The notes under the pieces were generated by a model, which did no database searches, was not told the origin of the DNA, and was given only the letters and a program-made list of their open reading frames with translations. A DNA stretch of 64,000 nt. Source: G963702155 sp963702155 (GTDB lineage: Bacteria; Pseudomonadota; Alphaproteobacteria; Micavibrionales; Micavibrionaceae). The position numbers and the translations under genes are program-made. Below, piece after piece: positions 35,659-45,024 of the stretch. The stretch is from positions 1,736,001 through 1,800,000 of the forward strand of contig OY969717.1 in assembly GCA_963702155.1 (NCBI GenBank), read 5' to 3'. Within the stretch, counting starts at the first letter, position 1. The number at the start of each line of letters is the position of its first letter.

Positions 35659-36270
35659 ATGTTTCGTGATTCGTTTAAAAAACTTGATTTATCAGACATC
35701 GCAACCATTTTGGAACGCGTAAATCCTGTTTTTAAAAATGCAGAGTTCGACCCCTTGAATACAACTATTTTGGCGATTGACCTGCCATTCTACCGTAAAT
35801 ATTCTTTTTTGGAAGTTACCGACCATAGCACTATGCCGGAGAAAAAACGGCTCGTTATATATAGTGATGATAAAATCGAGGTGATAGATTATAGCAATGA
35901 TCCGATTTATAAAACCAATCTGGCCGCCCCGATTAAATTAAATGATGATAATATTAATGAATATGTCCGGTTTTTTTTAGAGCATGTACGCGGTGACAAC
36001 GGTTTTTTTGATTTGATCGAAAGTGTTGATGATATAAAATGGGCCGAAGACCCCGCGCCCTCTGCGCGTAAGGCGCTTGGCGGTATGATAAAACCTTTGG
36101 AAACCATAAGTGGTAACGCAGATAAAGGTTATACCCTTAAAGGCTCGCTCGTTTTTATGAGCGCGCTATGGAATGCTAAGATTATAGTCGATAAAAAGGG
36201 ATTTTTAAAAATCGAGGAAGAAGAATTTCTCGTCGATGATATTCCTGTTAGAGACACTGTGTTTGGATAA
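35659..36270 (+). CDS. Origin-proximal hypothetical protein
   Basis: A 203-residue soluble protein of mixed alpha/beta character, starting MFRDSFKKLDLSDIATILERVNP, then LAIDLPFYRKYSFLEVTDHS, KRLVIYSDDKIEVIDYSNDPIYK and YVRFFLEHVRGDNGFFDLIE. By position it corresponds to the gene flanking oriC opposite hemE in other alphaproteobacteria. I cannot confirm homology or name a family. A hairpin follows the stop. Confidence 0.65.
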   Translation: MFRDSFKKLDLSDIATILERVNPVFKNAEFDPLNTTILAIDLPFYRKYSFLEVTDHSTMPEKKRLVIYSDDKIEVIDYSNDPIYKTNLAAPIKLNDDNINEYVRFFLEHVRGDNGFFDLIESVDDIKWAEDPAPSARKALGGMIKPLETISGNADKGYTLKGSLVFMSALWNAKIIVDKKGFLKIEEEEFLVDDIPVRDTVFG

Positions 36271-36276
36271 ATAAAA

Positions 36277-36300
36277 AGCAGCTCTAAAACTTGAGCTGCT
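36277..36300 (+). terminator. Hairpin terminator
   Basis: AGCAGCTC (36277-36284) pairs with GAGCTGCT (36293-36300), followed by an A/T-rich stretch. It separates convergent genes. Confidence 0.65.
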
Positions 36301-36326
36301 TAATAGAATTAGATTTTTTTGACTAT

Positions 36327-36815
36327 TTATTTAAACGGATTAAAATCCGGAAAGTCGCGATCAGAACCCGGTTTTTTCTGTCTGTCTTCTAATGGTAATG
36401 CCTTGTATTCTTTATACAAAGCCTCAGCATATTCAGGCACTGACGAAGACATCAATTTGTTAAATTCTTCTACAGTTTTAAAATTATCATCAAAAAGAAT
36501 ATCATCAGCTTTTTTAAAACCAGGAAGTTGTTTTTCATAGAAATCCAAAACACTGTTAATGTTAGCAATCAAAGGATCTTTATCTAGCTCAAATTCAAAA
36601 AATATTTCGTTAATTAGATCATCTTCACTATTTTTGGACTGATCATAACCTTGTTCTTCCGGATGATCGCTTGCCAATCGAGCCTTTGCTAATTCAATAC
36701 AGGCAATATTTAATTGCTCTTCTTTTGTCAGTTTATCAAAAGCCGGCAATGCCGCGCCTTCGCTCTGGCGATCAAAAATTTCTTTAATCGATAATAATTT
36801 TGGTTTTTTATCCAT
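36327..36815 (-). CDS. Hypothetical acidic protein
   Basis: A protein of about 162 residues, starting MDKKPKLLSIKEIFDRQ, with mostly helical, charged sequence and no membrane segment. Features include LTKEEQLNIACIELAKARL and FYEKQLPGFKKADDILFDDNF. No family is recognised. The ATG at 36815 is preferred over 36827 because there is little before it. It is convergent with the preceding gene, and its promoter lies in the following gap. Confidence 0.55.
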   Translation of the reverse strand: MDKKPKLLSIKEIFDRQSEGAALPAFDKLTKEEQLNIACIELAKARLASDHPEEQGYDQSKNSEDDLINEIFFEFELDKDPLIANINSVLDFYEKQLPGFKKADDILFDDNFKTVEEFNKLMSSSVPEYAEALYKEYKALPLEDRQKKPGSDRDFPDFNPFK

Positions 36816-37152
36816 AACAATACCCATAAGATTATTTTTTAATTATGGTAACAATAAAACATATTTTGTTCAATCATGTCAATAAACAAAGATGAATAAT
36901 GCTTCTAAATGTTAACGCACCCTAAAGATTTTATTACCAGCCGGTAAAGAAAAACCCAGCAATACAAAAAAAACTTCATTATTTACCATAACCGTTGATA
37001 TTTCTTGGTTTTGGCAAGGTTTCGTTAATACCTTTGCGCCAATAATGAGATGTCAGCGCGAAAACAGACATGGCTTTTATAAAAAAGTGTGCAGAAAACC
37101 AAACTGACGACAAAGAATATAAAAAAACAAAAGTTAAAGTCAGGGTTTAGCA
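36816..37152. other. Divergent intergenic region
   Basis: The 337 bases carry promoters for the hypothetical gene (minus) and the metallopeptidase-like gene (plus). No ORF, repeat or RNA gene can be supported. Confidence 0.3.
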
Positions 37153-38515
37153 ATGAGTGATATTTTCGAAAGTAAAGCGGGTAGCGAAGAAGGTCAAAAC
37201 AGACCATGCCGCGTGGCCTATACCATAAATAACGAGCAGCCGGTTAAATGCACGATCGTAAGTGATCAGCCATTATTTTACATGGATTATGAATTCGATG
37301 AGCATGAAGATGATTTCTACGATGATATGGACTCAAGCGTTTTAGAAAAAGAATTAAAGGATTTGAAAACTGAAATCGAAGCCTTTGATCGATTTTCCAA
37401 AAACTTTCTTAAAAATGATAATTCATTTGAGAAATTTAGTGAAAACGTACAAGGCATTTGCGCGCAATTTAATGCAAGCACCAGCGCCAAAAAATTTGAT
37501 ATTCAAGACATTATAGAAGTAACAGCGCAAAGCCGCTTGGGCGCTTCTTACATTAATGCGACCCTTGAAGACGGGTTTGAGATTATGCATTGCAACCAAG
37601 TCGATGATTCCTTCTATCATTCAACGTCCAAAAAAATACTGATCAATCCATCTCTAGATGAAGGCGATCAGATTTTAACCTTATCACGAGAGCTTCGTCG
37701 CCACTATCAAAGCAAAACCGGTGCATTATTACAGCCATTATTGTTTGCACCTGATGAAGCCGTTTTGGTTAATCGGGCGTTACAAGCCGACCTTATGGCA
37801 TCGACCATTCGCATTGCTTGGGAATTACAACTATCCGGTCGCCGCGATATTTGGGAACGTGTAGAAAACTCATCATTCGCTGATTTGGGACATGCCTTTG
37901 CAAGGGAAGCATTTCTGGATTTTCGAAATATCAACAACGGGATCGCCGCAACCGCCGTGTTCGAAAGCTGGTTTTTATCACGCCGCGCGCAAATAACAGA
38001 TAAAAAGCTTATTCAAAATATGCTGAGCGATCATAACGGTATGGTCTTTGACTTCTGGAAATACGGCAAAAATTTTAGGGTCGCCCTGGATTACCGCGCT
38101 GGGTGAAATGCCTTACGGCAAAAATTACCTTGCCCACCACGCCGCTGTTATTTTGGATGATCCCGTATTTTCAGAAGTGCGCGACCGTTCAAACGCTAAT
38201 TTCCTGTGGTTTATAAAGTTCGAGCGCTCTTTCCGTGAAACGGAACAGGAGTTGCAAAGTGATGATCGACCAATCGTGACAGACGTTCGCTCTGTTACAG
38301 ATAATAAAATCGAACAGGGACGATCAACAGATGCAAAGACATCCATCCAAACGCATGGCGCCAACATTCTCCAATTCACAGGAAAACACAAACCCAAATC
38401 CGCAAAACGGAACCAAGGGCAGGGGCGCAAGCGTTACACCTATAATGGCTCTAAGAACATCCATAAAAAGGCAAGCGCCGACATCATATATCTTCGCAGA
38501 GGATCCTCGGAGTAG
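37153..38515 (+). CDS. DUF6782-like putative metallopeptidase-fold protein, frameshifted
   Basis: The frame from 37153 runs to 38106. A second frame (open from 38048) continues to 38515 with matching downstream sequence (KILGSPWITALGEMPYG), so one extra base near 38065 (in an A/T run) splits the gene. Restored, it is a protein of about 453 residues. Its core (about 110-250) includes ILINPSLDEGDQILTLSRELRRHYQ and aligns with the next gene's core. This looks like the DUF6782 putative metallopeptidase family, as I recall it. The HExxH-like site reads SRELRRH, so the catalytic His may be lost. The C-terminus is basic and low complexity. Confidence 0.6.
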
Positions 38516-38597
38516 CGATCCCGCTACCTATCTTTACGATATCAAAACAAGCGATCATACATACCACGATCGCGATCAACATAAAGAAAGTTTAGAC

Positions 38598-39761
38598 GTG
38601 AGAACGGACAAACAACAACGATCCAGCCGCAATCGATCCGCCAATCCCAAAAATGAAACCAGAGGTGCGCAGGCAATTATAAAATCACAATATAGTGAGT
38701 TTGATGGTGACGAATTATGGCGCAACTTTGATGATGCTCTCGAAAACGAGCAGTCAGAAAACCATGATTTCAACGAACGCGGCATATGTATTCGCGAAAA
38801 CGACGATGGCAATGAATACTGGCTTTTGGCAGAGTTTAATATGGATTGCCCCGCCTTTGAATTGGATATTAAGGCACGTAAAACCACTTTAAAAACCCCG
38901 CGCGCGCTTATGGCGTGGAGCATTGGTCTTTTGAACACAAGCCCGACCGCGCGCCAATTAATTAAAGAAGCGGCAAAAGATGGCTGGAGCATTACACTCG
39001 GCAATTGCGGTGGATATGATTTTCACATGGATGTAAATGACCGCCGGATTACGCTGGATGATAATAATTTATCCGCCGCCTCAATCGGGCGCTCTGATTA
39101 TTTCCGTCACGCGCTTTTATTTTCGCTGGTACGCGCATTAAGAGATATCTGGCAAGAACGCCGCCATGCCGGGTTTGATACCGAATACGGGCCAGAAAGC
39201 ATTTTGATGCTGGAACGTGTCCGTGGTGCGGATTGCGATTTAATGGCAATTTTAGCCGGATGGGAATTAAGAAGCGAGAATTATGGCGGATTTTGGAGAT
39301 ATTTAATTGGCTCAGAAGAAGGCGATATCGCGATGGCCTATTCCGCCGCGCTTGAGCGTGACCCATCATCGGCATTTAATGGCCAAGCTTTATCATATGC
39401 ATTTGACCAATGGTTTGAAAGTGATGAGCGGATCAACGCGTGCGATCACGAAACACTTGAATATTTTGATACGCTGACGCAAGAAAGCAATGAAAAACCG
39501 GTATTTGGCTCTAAAATTTTGCGCGCCATTGGGGTCGAGATTTTATCTTGCCAACCTGATCGCACCGCTTACTTACGTGGTAAAGGGCGGGAAATTTTGT
39601 CAAACCCCCTATATGCCGGTTTAAATGATCCAATCAATCAGATCCACATGAACCAGATTATGTATGATTTGAACGTCACACGCGTACAAAATGTGCCATT
39701 CCGCGATACCGCGCTGGCAGATAAGATTTTCCCAGGCGGTAAATTCACAAACGAAATTTAG
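38598..39761 (+). CDS. DUF6782-like putative metallopeptidase-fold protein, tandem paralogue
   Basis: The core of this protein (WSITLGNCGGYDFHMDVNDRRI, then YFRHALLFSLVRALRDIWQERR) is homologous in layout to the preceding gene. Both have a strand pair with D-x-R/K-x-I-x-L/I, a helix where a zinc-site HExxH would lie, then LERVRGADCDLMAILAGWELR. The helix reads SLVRALRDIWQ, so no metal ligands remain. The frame is open from 38331, overlapping the previous gene. I pick GTG 38598 (VRTDKQQ) as a non-overlapping start, but ATG 38331 or 38445 are alternatives. Its function is unknown. The tandem position next to oriC suggests recent duplication and divergence. Confidence 0.6.
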   Translation: MRTDKQQRSSRNRSANPKNETRGAQAIIKSQYSEFDGDELWRNFDDALENEQSENHDFNERGICIRENDDGNEYWLLAEFNMDCPAFELDIKARKTTLKTPRALMAWSIGLLNTSPTARQLIKEAAKDGWSITLGNCGGYDFHMDVNDRRITLDDNNLSAASIGRSDYFRHALLFSLVRALRDIWQERRHAGFDTEYGPESILMLERVRGADCDLMAILAGWELRSENYGGFWRYLIGSEEGDIAMAYSAALERDPSSAFNGQALSYAFDQWFESDERINACDHETLEYFDTLTQESNEKPVFGSKILRAIGVEILSCQPDRTAYLRGKGREILSNPLYAGLNDPINQIHMNQIMYDLNVTRVQNVPFRDTALADKIFPGGKFTNEI

Positions 39762-39838
39762 CGTTTAGTGGTACGTTACTTATAAATTTGAATCAAATCG
39801 TACAACTTCTTACGCTTTCAAACTCTAGTTTAATACGC

Positions 39839-40456
39839 ATGAGTACAGAGCAAAAACATGACCTTATCCTGGCCTCCAAAAGCAGCGCGCGCCGCGATAT
39901 GCTTGCAAAAGCGGGGCTTGCCTTTGAGATTAAACCCTCCAATGTCGATGAAACGGCGATCATGAAAAAAATGACGGCGGACAGATTTTATGCACCGGGT
40001 ATCGCCCTTGAACTTGCCAAGGAAAAAGCTTTGGATGTGGCCGCAAAAAATGATGGCGCGCTGGTGATTGGCGCGGATCAAACATTGGAATTTGATGGTG
40101 TATTGATGGCCAAAGCCAAAACCGATAAAGAAGCCTGCCAAAAGCTTAAATCCATGCGCGACGATACACACACCCTGACCTCTGCCGTATGTGTTGCAAA
40201 GGGTAATAATATTTTATGGACACATATTGATGATGCGGCGCTTACCATGAAAAATCTGGATGATGATTTTATGGACTGGTATTGCGCGCATGCCGGAGAT
40301 GCATTGACACGTACGGTTGGCGCATACGAGCTTGAAGGCTTGGGCAGCTGGCTATTCTCATCCGTAAAAGGCGACTTTTTTACGATTTTGGGTATGCCGC
40401 TCTTGCCTTTATTGGCGTATTTATACAATCATCATGATGTAAAACCTGAAAAATAA
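39839..40456 (+). CDS. maf: Maf-family nucleotide pyrophosphatase
   Basis: A protein of about 205 residues matching Maf/YhdE, which hydrolyses (d)NTPs, including modified ones, and affects division. Motifs are LILASKSSARRDMLAKAGL, the NVDET-like segment (SNVDETA), VIGADQTLEFDG and the S-x-R-D/TRT region (LTRTVGAYELEGLGSWLF). The frame is open from 39788, but the family start is ATG 39839 (MSTEQKHDLILAS). It leads the maf-aroE-coaE-dnaQ operon. Confidence 0.9.
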   Translation: MSTEQKHDLILASKSSARRDMLAKAGLAFEIKPSNVDETAIMKKMTADRFYAPGIALELAKEKALDVAAKNDGALVIGADQTLEFDGVLMAKAKTDKEACQKLKSMRDDTHTLTSAVCVAKGNNILWTHIDDAALTMKNLDDDFMDWYCAHAGDALTRTVGAYELEGLGSWLFSSVKGDFFTILGMPLLPLLAYLYNHHDVKPEK

Positions 40457-40475
40457 AAACGAGCATGATTGTGAT

Positions 40476-41318
40476 ATGGAAGACTACATCAAAGCAGGGG
40501 TGATCGGCTATCCTATTACCCATTCAAAATCACCGCTTATCCATAATTATTGGATCAAAAAGCATGATTTAAAAGGAGCGTACACTGCGCTTGAAATTCC
40601 TGCAGGGCATTTGCGTGAGCAAATGAATGAATTAATTGCTGAAGGATATAGCGGGTTTAACCTGACCGTTCCACACAAAGTGCAGGTGATGGAATATCTG
40701 GACGAAATTGAACAAACCGCACAAGCCATAGGCGCAGTCAATACAGTTTTCATACGCGATGGTAAGAAAATTGGCAAAAATACCGATGCGTACGGGTTTA
40801 TTGAAAATATAAAGCTAAGCCATCCTGAGACCGATTTTACAGACAAAACAGCCATAGTCTTAGGGGCTGGCGGCGCGGCGCGCGCGGCCGTATACGGATT
40901 ATTGGACCAAGGCGTACGAGACATACGAGTTTTAAACCGGACAGTATCAAAGGCCGAGGACATTGCCCGAGATTTGGGCGCGGCACGCATACAAGCAATA
41001 GAGTGGAGCAATGGCAATATTGCCGGCAATCATTTAGAAGGCGCCGATATTTTGATCAATACCACCGTTTTAGGGATGGAAGGTCAGGAGCCTTTATCGG
41101 TTAATATCGAAGCCCTGCAACCCCATGCGATAGTGTACGATATTGTGTACGCGCCCTTGATGACTGAATTATTGAAGGCCGCCCAAATGCGTGACTTAAA
41201 AATTGTGACAGGCATAGGTATGCTGCTCAATCAGGCACGCCCCGCGTTTGAAGCGTGGTTCGGGGTTATGCCATATATTGATGATGAAGTGGTTAAGATC
41301 GTGAGAGAGGCCATATGA
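40476..41318 (+). CDS. aroE: Shikimate dehydrogenase
   Basis: A 280-residue enzyme of aromatic amino-acid synthesis, reducing 3-dehydroshikimate with NADPH. The substrate-binding GYPITHSKSPLIHNYWI, the catalytic Lys in GFNLTVPHK, NTDAYGF and the Rossmann motif VLGAGGAARAAVYGL are all present. Its stop overlaps the coaE start by 4 bases (ATGA), indicating coupled translation. Confidence 0.95.
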   Translation: MEDYIKAGVIGYPITHSKSPLIHNYWIKKHDLKGAYTALEIPAGHLREQMNELIAEGYSGFNLTVPHKVQVMEYLDEIEQTAQAIGAVNTVFIRDGKKIGKNTDAYGFIENIKLSHPETDFTDKTAIVLGAGGAARAAVYGLLDQGVRDIRVLNRTVSKAEDIARDLGAARIQAIEWSNGNIAGNHLEGADILINTTVLGMEGQEPLSVNIEALQPHAIVYDIVYAPLMTELLKAAQMRDLKIVTGIGMLLNQARPAFEAWFGVMPYIDDEVVKIVREAI

Positions 41319-42022
41319 TTGTTCTTGGTATTACCGGATCAATTGGCATGGGCAAATCCACATGCGGCGTAATGTTAGAGCATTTGGGCGTACCTGTGCA
41401 CGATGCCGACGCCGAAGTGCATACGCTTTTATCTTTAAAAGGCAAGGCGCGGCATGAACTGGCGCGCGCGCTCCCCTATTATCAACATCCTGAAATCTAT
41501 GGCAAAAAAGCCAAGGGCGGTGTACGCCCGTTTAATCGTAAAACGCTGGGTAAGCTGGTTTTTGAAAACGCAGGTAAACGAGAGATTTTGGAAAGCGTAC
41601 TCCACCCGCACGTACATGCGGCGCAATATGAATTTATAAAGAAAAATCAAAATATCGGGGTGGATGTGGTCGCGCTCGATATTCCCCTCCTTTTTGAAAC
41701 GGGTGCAGACAGGCGCGTAGATTATGTTATAAACGTGACCGCGCCATTTTTTCTGCAAAGCCAGCGCGTACTATCTCGTCCGAATATGACAGCTGATAAA
41801 TTCAAAAGCATATTGGAACGCCAAACCCCCGATGGCGAGAAGAACATACGTGCGGATTATGTTTTGCATACAGGGTTAGGTCGCGCGTACACTATGCGCG
41901 CCTTAAAAAAGATTTTGGCGCATATTAAAAAAAGAGAGAAAATAGGCATTATAACAGCAAAGCCTCAAGGAAAAAAAATACGCGAGAAAAAACGCTTTAA
42001 AGCCGCAAGACGTACAGGATAA
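41315..42022 (+). CDS. coaE: Dephospho-CoA kinase
   Basis: A 235-residue kinase for the last step of coenzyme A synthesis. The P-loop GSIGMGKST is at the N-terminus, followed by VPVHDADAEVH, LESVLHPHVH, VALDIPLLFETGAD and the lid region RVLSRPNMTADKF. After the normal end it has a basic tail of about 30 residues (KGKK, REKKRFKAARRTG), longer than usual, which may bind nucleic acid or be disordered. It overlaps aroE and precedes dnaQ by 4 bases. Confidence 0.94.
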   Translation: MIVLGITGSIGMGKSTCGVMLEHLGVPVHDADAEVHTLLSLKGKARHELARALPYYQHPEIYGKKAKGGVRPFNRKTLGKLVFENAGKREILESVLHPHVHAAQYEFIKKNQNIGVDVVALDIPLLFETGADRRVDYVINVTAPFFLQSQRVLSRPNMTADKFKSILERQTPDGEKNIRADYVLHTGLGRAYTMRALKKILAHIKKREKIGIITAKPQGKKIREKKRFKAARRTG

Positions 42023-42026
42023 AAAG

Positions 42027-42710
42027 ATGAAGGAAATAGTTTTAGATACCGAAACTACAGGTATGGATCCAAACGATGGCCACCGCATTATCGAAATCGG
42101 ATGCGTGGAATTATTCAACCATATCCCGACCGGCAAAACGTTACAGCTTTATATCAATCCTGAACGTGACGTACCGCAGGATGCGATAAATGTCCACGGT
42201 ATTACCAATGAATTTTTAGTCGGAAAACCTGTATTTTCCCAGGTGTATACCGACTTTATCGATTTTATAAATGGCGGTAAAATAATTATTCATAACGCCG
42301 AATTTGATATGAAGTTTTTGAATTGGGAATTGGCCAATGTCGGCCATCCTGCTTTAAAATGGAATTGGGTCGTAGACACGCTTGGTATGGCGCGCAAGAA
42401 ATTTCCGGGCTCACCCGCCAATTTGGATGCGCTGTGCCGTCGTTTTGGTATTGATAACACAGGCCGTACGTATCACGGCGCTTTACTCAACTCCGAATTG
42501 CTTGCCGAAGTGTATCTGGAGTTACTCGGCGGTCGGCAACATATTTTAGGCTTGATGGCAAACAAAGGCGCAGGCGCAGATGGCGCAGCAGGCGGTAAAG
42601 AAAGACAGTATAGAGAACCGCGCATATTCAAACTAACAGAAGAAGAATTAACAGCACATGAAGGGCTATTAAAAAAATTAAATGATCCGCTATGGAAGAA
42701 GGCAGGCTAA
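42027..42710 (+). CDS. dnaQ: DNA polymerase III epsilon subunit, with Asp-to-Asn change at the last catalytic residue
   Basis: A 227-residue DEDDh proofreading exonuclease. ExoI is LDTETTG (Asp 7, Glu 9), ExoII is IIIHNAEFDMKF (Asp 94), and ExoIII is YHGALLNSELLAEVY (His 150). The position after His that should be the fourth acid (D in HGALLD) is Asn 155, codon AAC at 42489-42491. In E. coli this is Asp 167 and is needed for activity. So proofreading may be weak or absent, unless this is a base error. The C-terminus is longer than the catalytic domain, with a Gly/Ala linker and a polymerase-binding tail. Confidence 0.93.
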   Translation: MKEIVLDTETTGMDPNDGHRIIEIGCVELFNHIPTGKTLQLYINPERDVPQDAINVHGITNEFLVGKPVFSQVYTDFIDFINGGKIIIHNAEFDMKFLNWELANVGHPALKWNWVVDTLGMARKKFPGSPANLDALCRRFGIDNTGRTYHGALLNSELLAEVYLELLGGRQHILGLMANKGAGADGAAGGKERQYREPRIFKLTEEELTAHEGLLKKLNDPLWKKAG

Positions 42711-42821
42711 GAAAAGAAAGCACTCTTTTATCATAAATTTCATATCCTTCTTCGGAGCTGAAAATTTTAGAGCTTTTCAAAATTTTATTATTTTAAAAAA
42801 ACATTTTAAAAGAAAAATCTT

Positions 42822-43394
42822 CTACTGCTTCGTGCTTTTCTTGGCTTCGGCAGCGGCGGCTTTTACACCTGCGGCTACATCATCCTTAATTTCATCTTTA
42901 ATCTCGGCTTTCGCAGCCTCAATTTCATTGCCAAATCGCTGCATGTAGAGCGCGTAAAAGTCAACCGGATTAAGGAGAAGTGGTGGGTATCCGCCCTGAA
43001 TAGTCATTTGCGCCACCGCTTGACGCGCAAAGGGGAAAGCCAAACGCGGCACTTCGATCAAAAGCATAGGATGAATGTTTTCCTCCGGCACTTTTTCATC
43101 AATAGTAAGCGCAACCCCGTATTGAAGCTCTGCAATAAACATGGTTTTATCACCATCACTGCCTTCTGCGCGCAAGTTTAAAACAACTTCGTACAGATTG
43201 TCGCGTTTATTATCAGGGATTTTGCGTGCATCCATACCAATATTAATATCCATTTGCGGCGCACTGCGCCCGCCGAGCAGAACATCTGTTGCATTCGGGT
43301 TTTCAAATGACATATCACGCACATATTGTGCGATAATATTAATGGGTTGGTCTTGCGCGGGCATATCTTGCGGGGCGTTATCTGTATCGCTCAT
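42822..43394 (-). CDS. secB: Protein-export chaperone SecB
   Basis: A 190-residue tetrameric chaperone that holds preproteins unfolded for SecA. Family blocks are INIIAQYVRDMSFENPNAT, DNLYEVVLNLRAEG, FIAELQYGVALTI, HPMLLIEVPRLAFPFARQ and GGYPPLLLNPVDFYALY. The C-terminal 35 residues form an Ala/Lys/Asp-rich extension (IKDDVAAGVKAAAAEAKK), longer than in E. coli. It is convergent with dnaQ. Confidence 0.95.
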   Translation of the reverse strand: MSDTDNAPQDMPAQDQPINIIAQYVRDMSFENPNATDVLLGGRSAPQMDINIGMDARKIPDNKRDNLYEVVLNLRAEGSDGDKTMFIAELQYGVALTIDEKVPEENIHPMLLIEVPRLAFPFARQAVAQMTIQGGYPPLLLNPVDFYALYMQRFGNEIEAAKAEIKDEIKDDVAAGVKAAAAEAKKSTKQ

Positions 43395-43459
43395 AATATT
43401 CTCTTTTATTCTATTCGGTTTAAATCTTGTATCCTAAAGTCATAACGATATTAATACGT

Positions 43460-43966
43460 TTAATCAAGCCGTTCGGCTGGGCTTGATGACGAGGATTGCG
43501 AATTACTTAAATCTTCACATTCTCCTTCGATAATACCATCATCATAACCCGTACCCGTACGCGTACGGCCTGTATCATGATTTGTAGAGCGTTGCTCTTC
43601 GCTCATAAAAGATGCCGCAAAAACTGTACGTCCCTTAAAAAAGGCGCGTATGTGCTCCCGCACGCGAGGAACCAGTAGCAAAAACCCGATTGTATCGGTC
43701 ACAAAACCTGGGGTGATCAGCATCGCCCCCGCTGCAATAAGGCAAAATCCATCAAATATCTCGGTTACAGGTAAATGTTTGGCTTGTACCGATTTCTGAA
43801 AGGCTTGCAAAGTTTGCAAACCTTGCTGTTTTACAATAGAGCCACCAATAATCGCCGTCAGAAGCGCAAGCAAAAATGCGGTAAAAAGCCCGATATACTC
43901 GCTTATAGCGGCAAATACAAACAGTTCCACCAACGGAATAATAATAAATATAACCAAAAAAGGCAT
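43460..43966 (-). CDS. fxsA: FxsA family membrane protein
   Basis: A protein of about 168 residues with FxsA layout: MPFLVIFIIIPLVELFVFAAIS, then a second helix pair around LLALLTAIIGG and GLQTLQAFQKS, and a third GFCLIAAGAMLITPGFVTDTIGFLLLVPRVR. FxsA helps phage T7 exclusion relief in E. coli and its normal role is unclear. The frame is open from 43990, but the family start is the ATG at 43966. It lies between secB and tim44, the usual alphaproteobacterial order. Confidence 0.88.
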   Translation of the reverse strand: MPFLVIFIIIPLVELFVFAAISEYIGLFTAFLLALLTAIIGGSIVKQQGLQTLQAFQKSVQAKHLPVTEIFDGFCLIAAGAMLITPGFVTDTIGFLLLVPRVREHIRAFFKGRTVFAASFMSEEQRSTNHDTGRTRTGTGYDDGIIEGECEDLSNSQSSSSSPAERLD

Positions 43967-44212
43967 AAGACACCCTTGTCCTCTTAACATTTGAACTTAA
44001 TGTAAGTATAGTACGGGTGAATTACAAGTCACCTAACAAATGCGCGTACTTACTTGCTATAAAAAGTTGTCAAAAAATACGTTTTAAAATTGTTTTATAT
44101 GCGAGATATAAATGACAAGAACAATAAATCACGCTACGAATAAGTCGCACGTTAATATTTAATATGTTAAGATGACAAACACTTTAAGAATTATAATGAA
44201 AGTTTTATAACC

Positions 44213-44965
44213 GTGTCAGCCGATCTTATAGTTTACGCCCTTGTTGCCGCCGGACTTGTATTCTGGCTAAGAAATATTCTTGGTACACGCCACGGCGATG
44301 AAAAACAGCGCCCAAATCCATACCTTACGCCAACTGATAATACAGAAGACAGTGCTACCAGTGATATGGGCGTACAAAACGCGCCGCGTAACACAGATCA
44401 GCGCGATAAAATCTTGGCACTTTCGGATCGTGAAGATGGTGGCGTAAAAGTAGGTAGCATACATAATGCGGCCGCGGAAAGTGGACTGCTTGATATTGCA
44501 CGTCAGGATAAATCATTTGATATCGACTTCTTTATCGAGGCTGTGAAGGATGTTTTTGTATACGTAGTAGAAGCTTATGCCGATGGAGATAGAAAAACGC
44601 TAAAGGATTTATTGGCGGAGCCTGTTTATCATGCCTTTGAAACAGAAATTATTGACCGTGAAGCCTTAGAGCACACTGCACACGCCGAGATACAGGCGAT
44701 TCGCGGCGCATCAATTACCGAAGCTGGTATTGAGGATAAAATGGCACGCATCACGGTCAATTTTAAAGCCGAAGAAATTGCCGTAACCAAAGATAAAGAC
44801 GGTAATACCGTATCCGGAAGCTCCGAAACGCCTGTTGTAATGAATGATGTCTGGGTATTTGGCCGAAAAATAAAATCTAAAGACCCCCGCTGGATGGTTT
44901 TAGAGACGCGCAGCGGTCACGTTGGCGATAGCGACTTTATTCCGGATTCGGATGTGGTGGCTTAA
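44213..44965 (+). CDS. Tim44/TimA family protein
   Basis: A 250-residue membrane-anchored protein: one N-terminal hydrophobic helix (LIVYALVAAGLVFWLRNIL), a polar linker, and a Tim44 C-terminal domain (FDIDFFIEAVKDVFVYVVEAYADGDRKTLKDLLAEPVYHAFE, and a DVWVFGRKIKSKDPRWMVLET end). Bacterial TimA is a homologue of the mitochondrial import motor component. The start is GTG 44213. It lies between divergent fxsA and the mltA gene. Confidence 0.9.
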   Translation: MSADLIVYALVAAGLVFWLRNILGTRHGDEKQRPNPYLTPTDNTEDSATSDMGVQNAPRNTDQRDKILALSDREDGGVKVGSIHNAAAESGLLDIARQDKSFDIDFFIEAVKDVFVYVVEAYADGDRKTLKDLLAEPVYHAFETEIIDREALEHTAHAEIQAIRGASITEAGIEDKMARITVNFKAEEIAVTKDKDGNTVSGSSETPVVMNDVWVFGRKIKSKDPRWMVLETRSGHVGDSDFIPDSDVVA

Positions 44966-45024
44966 ATAACCACACTATAATTTTCATACTCGTATAGCGA
45001 TTAAAATCATGGTAAAACGGCATC

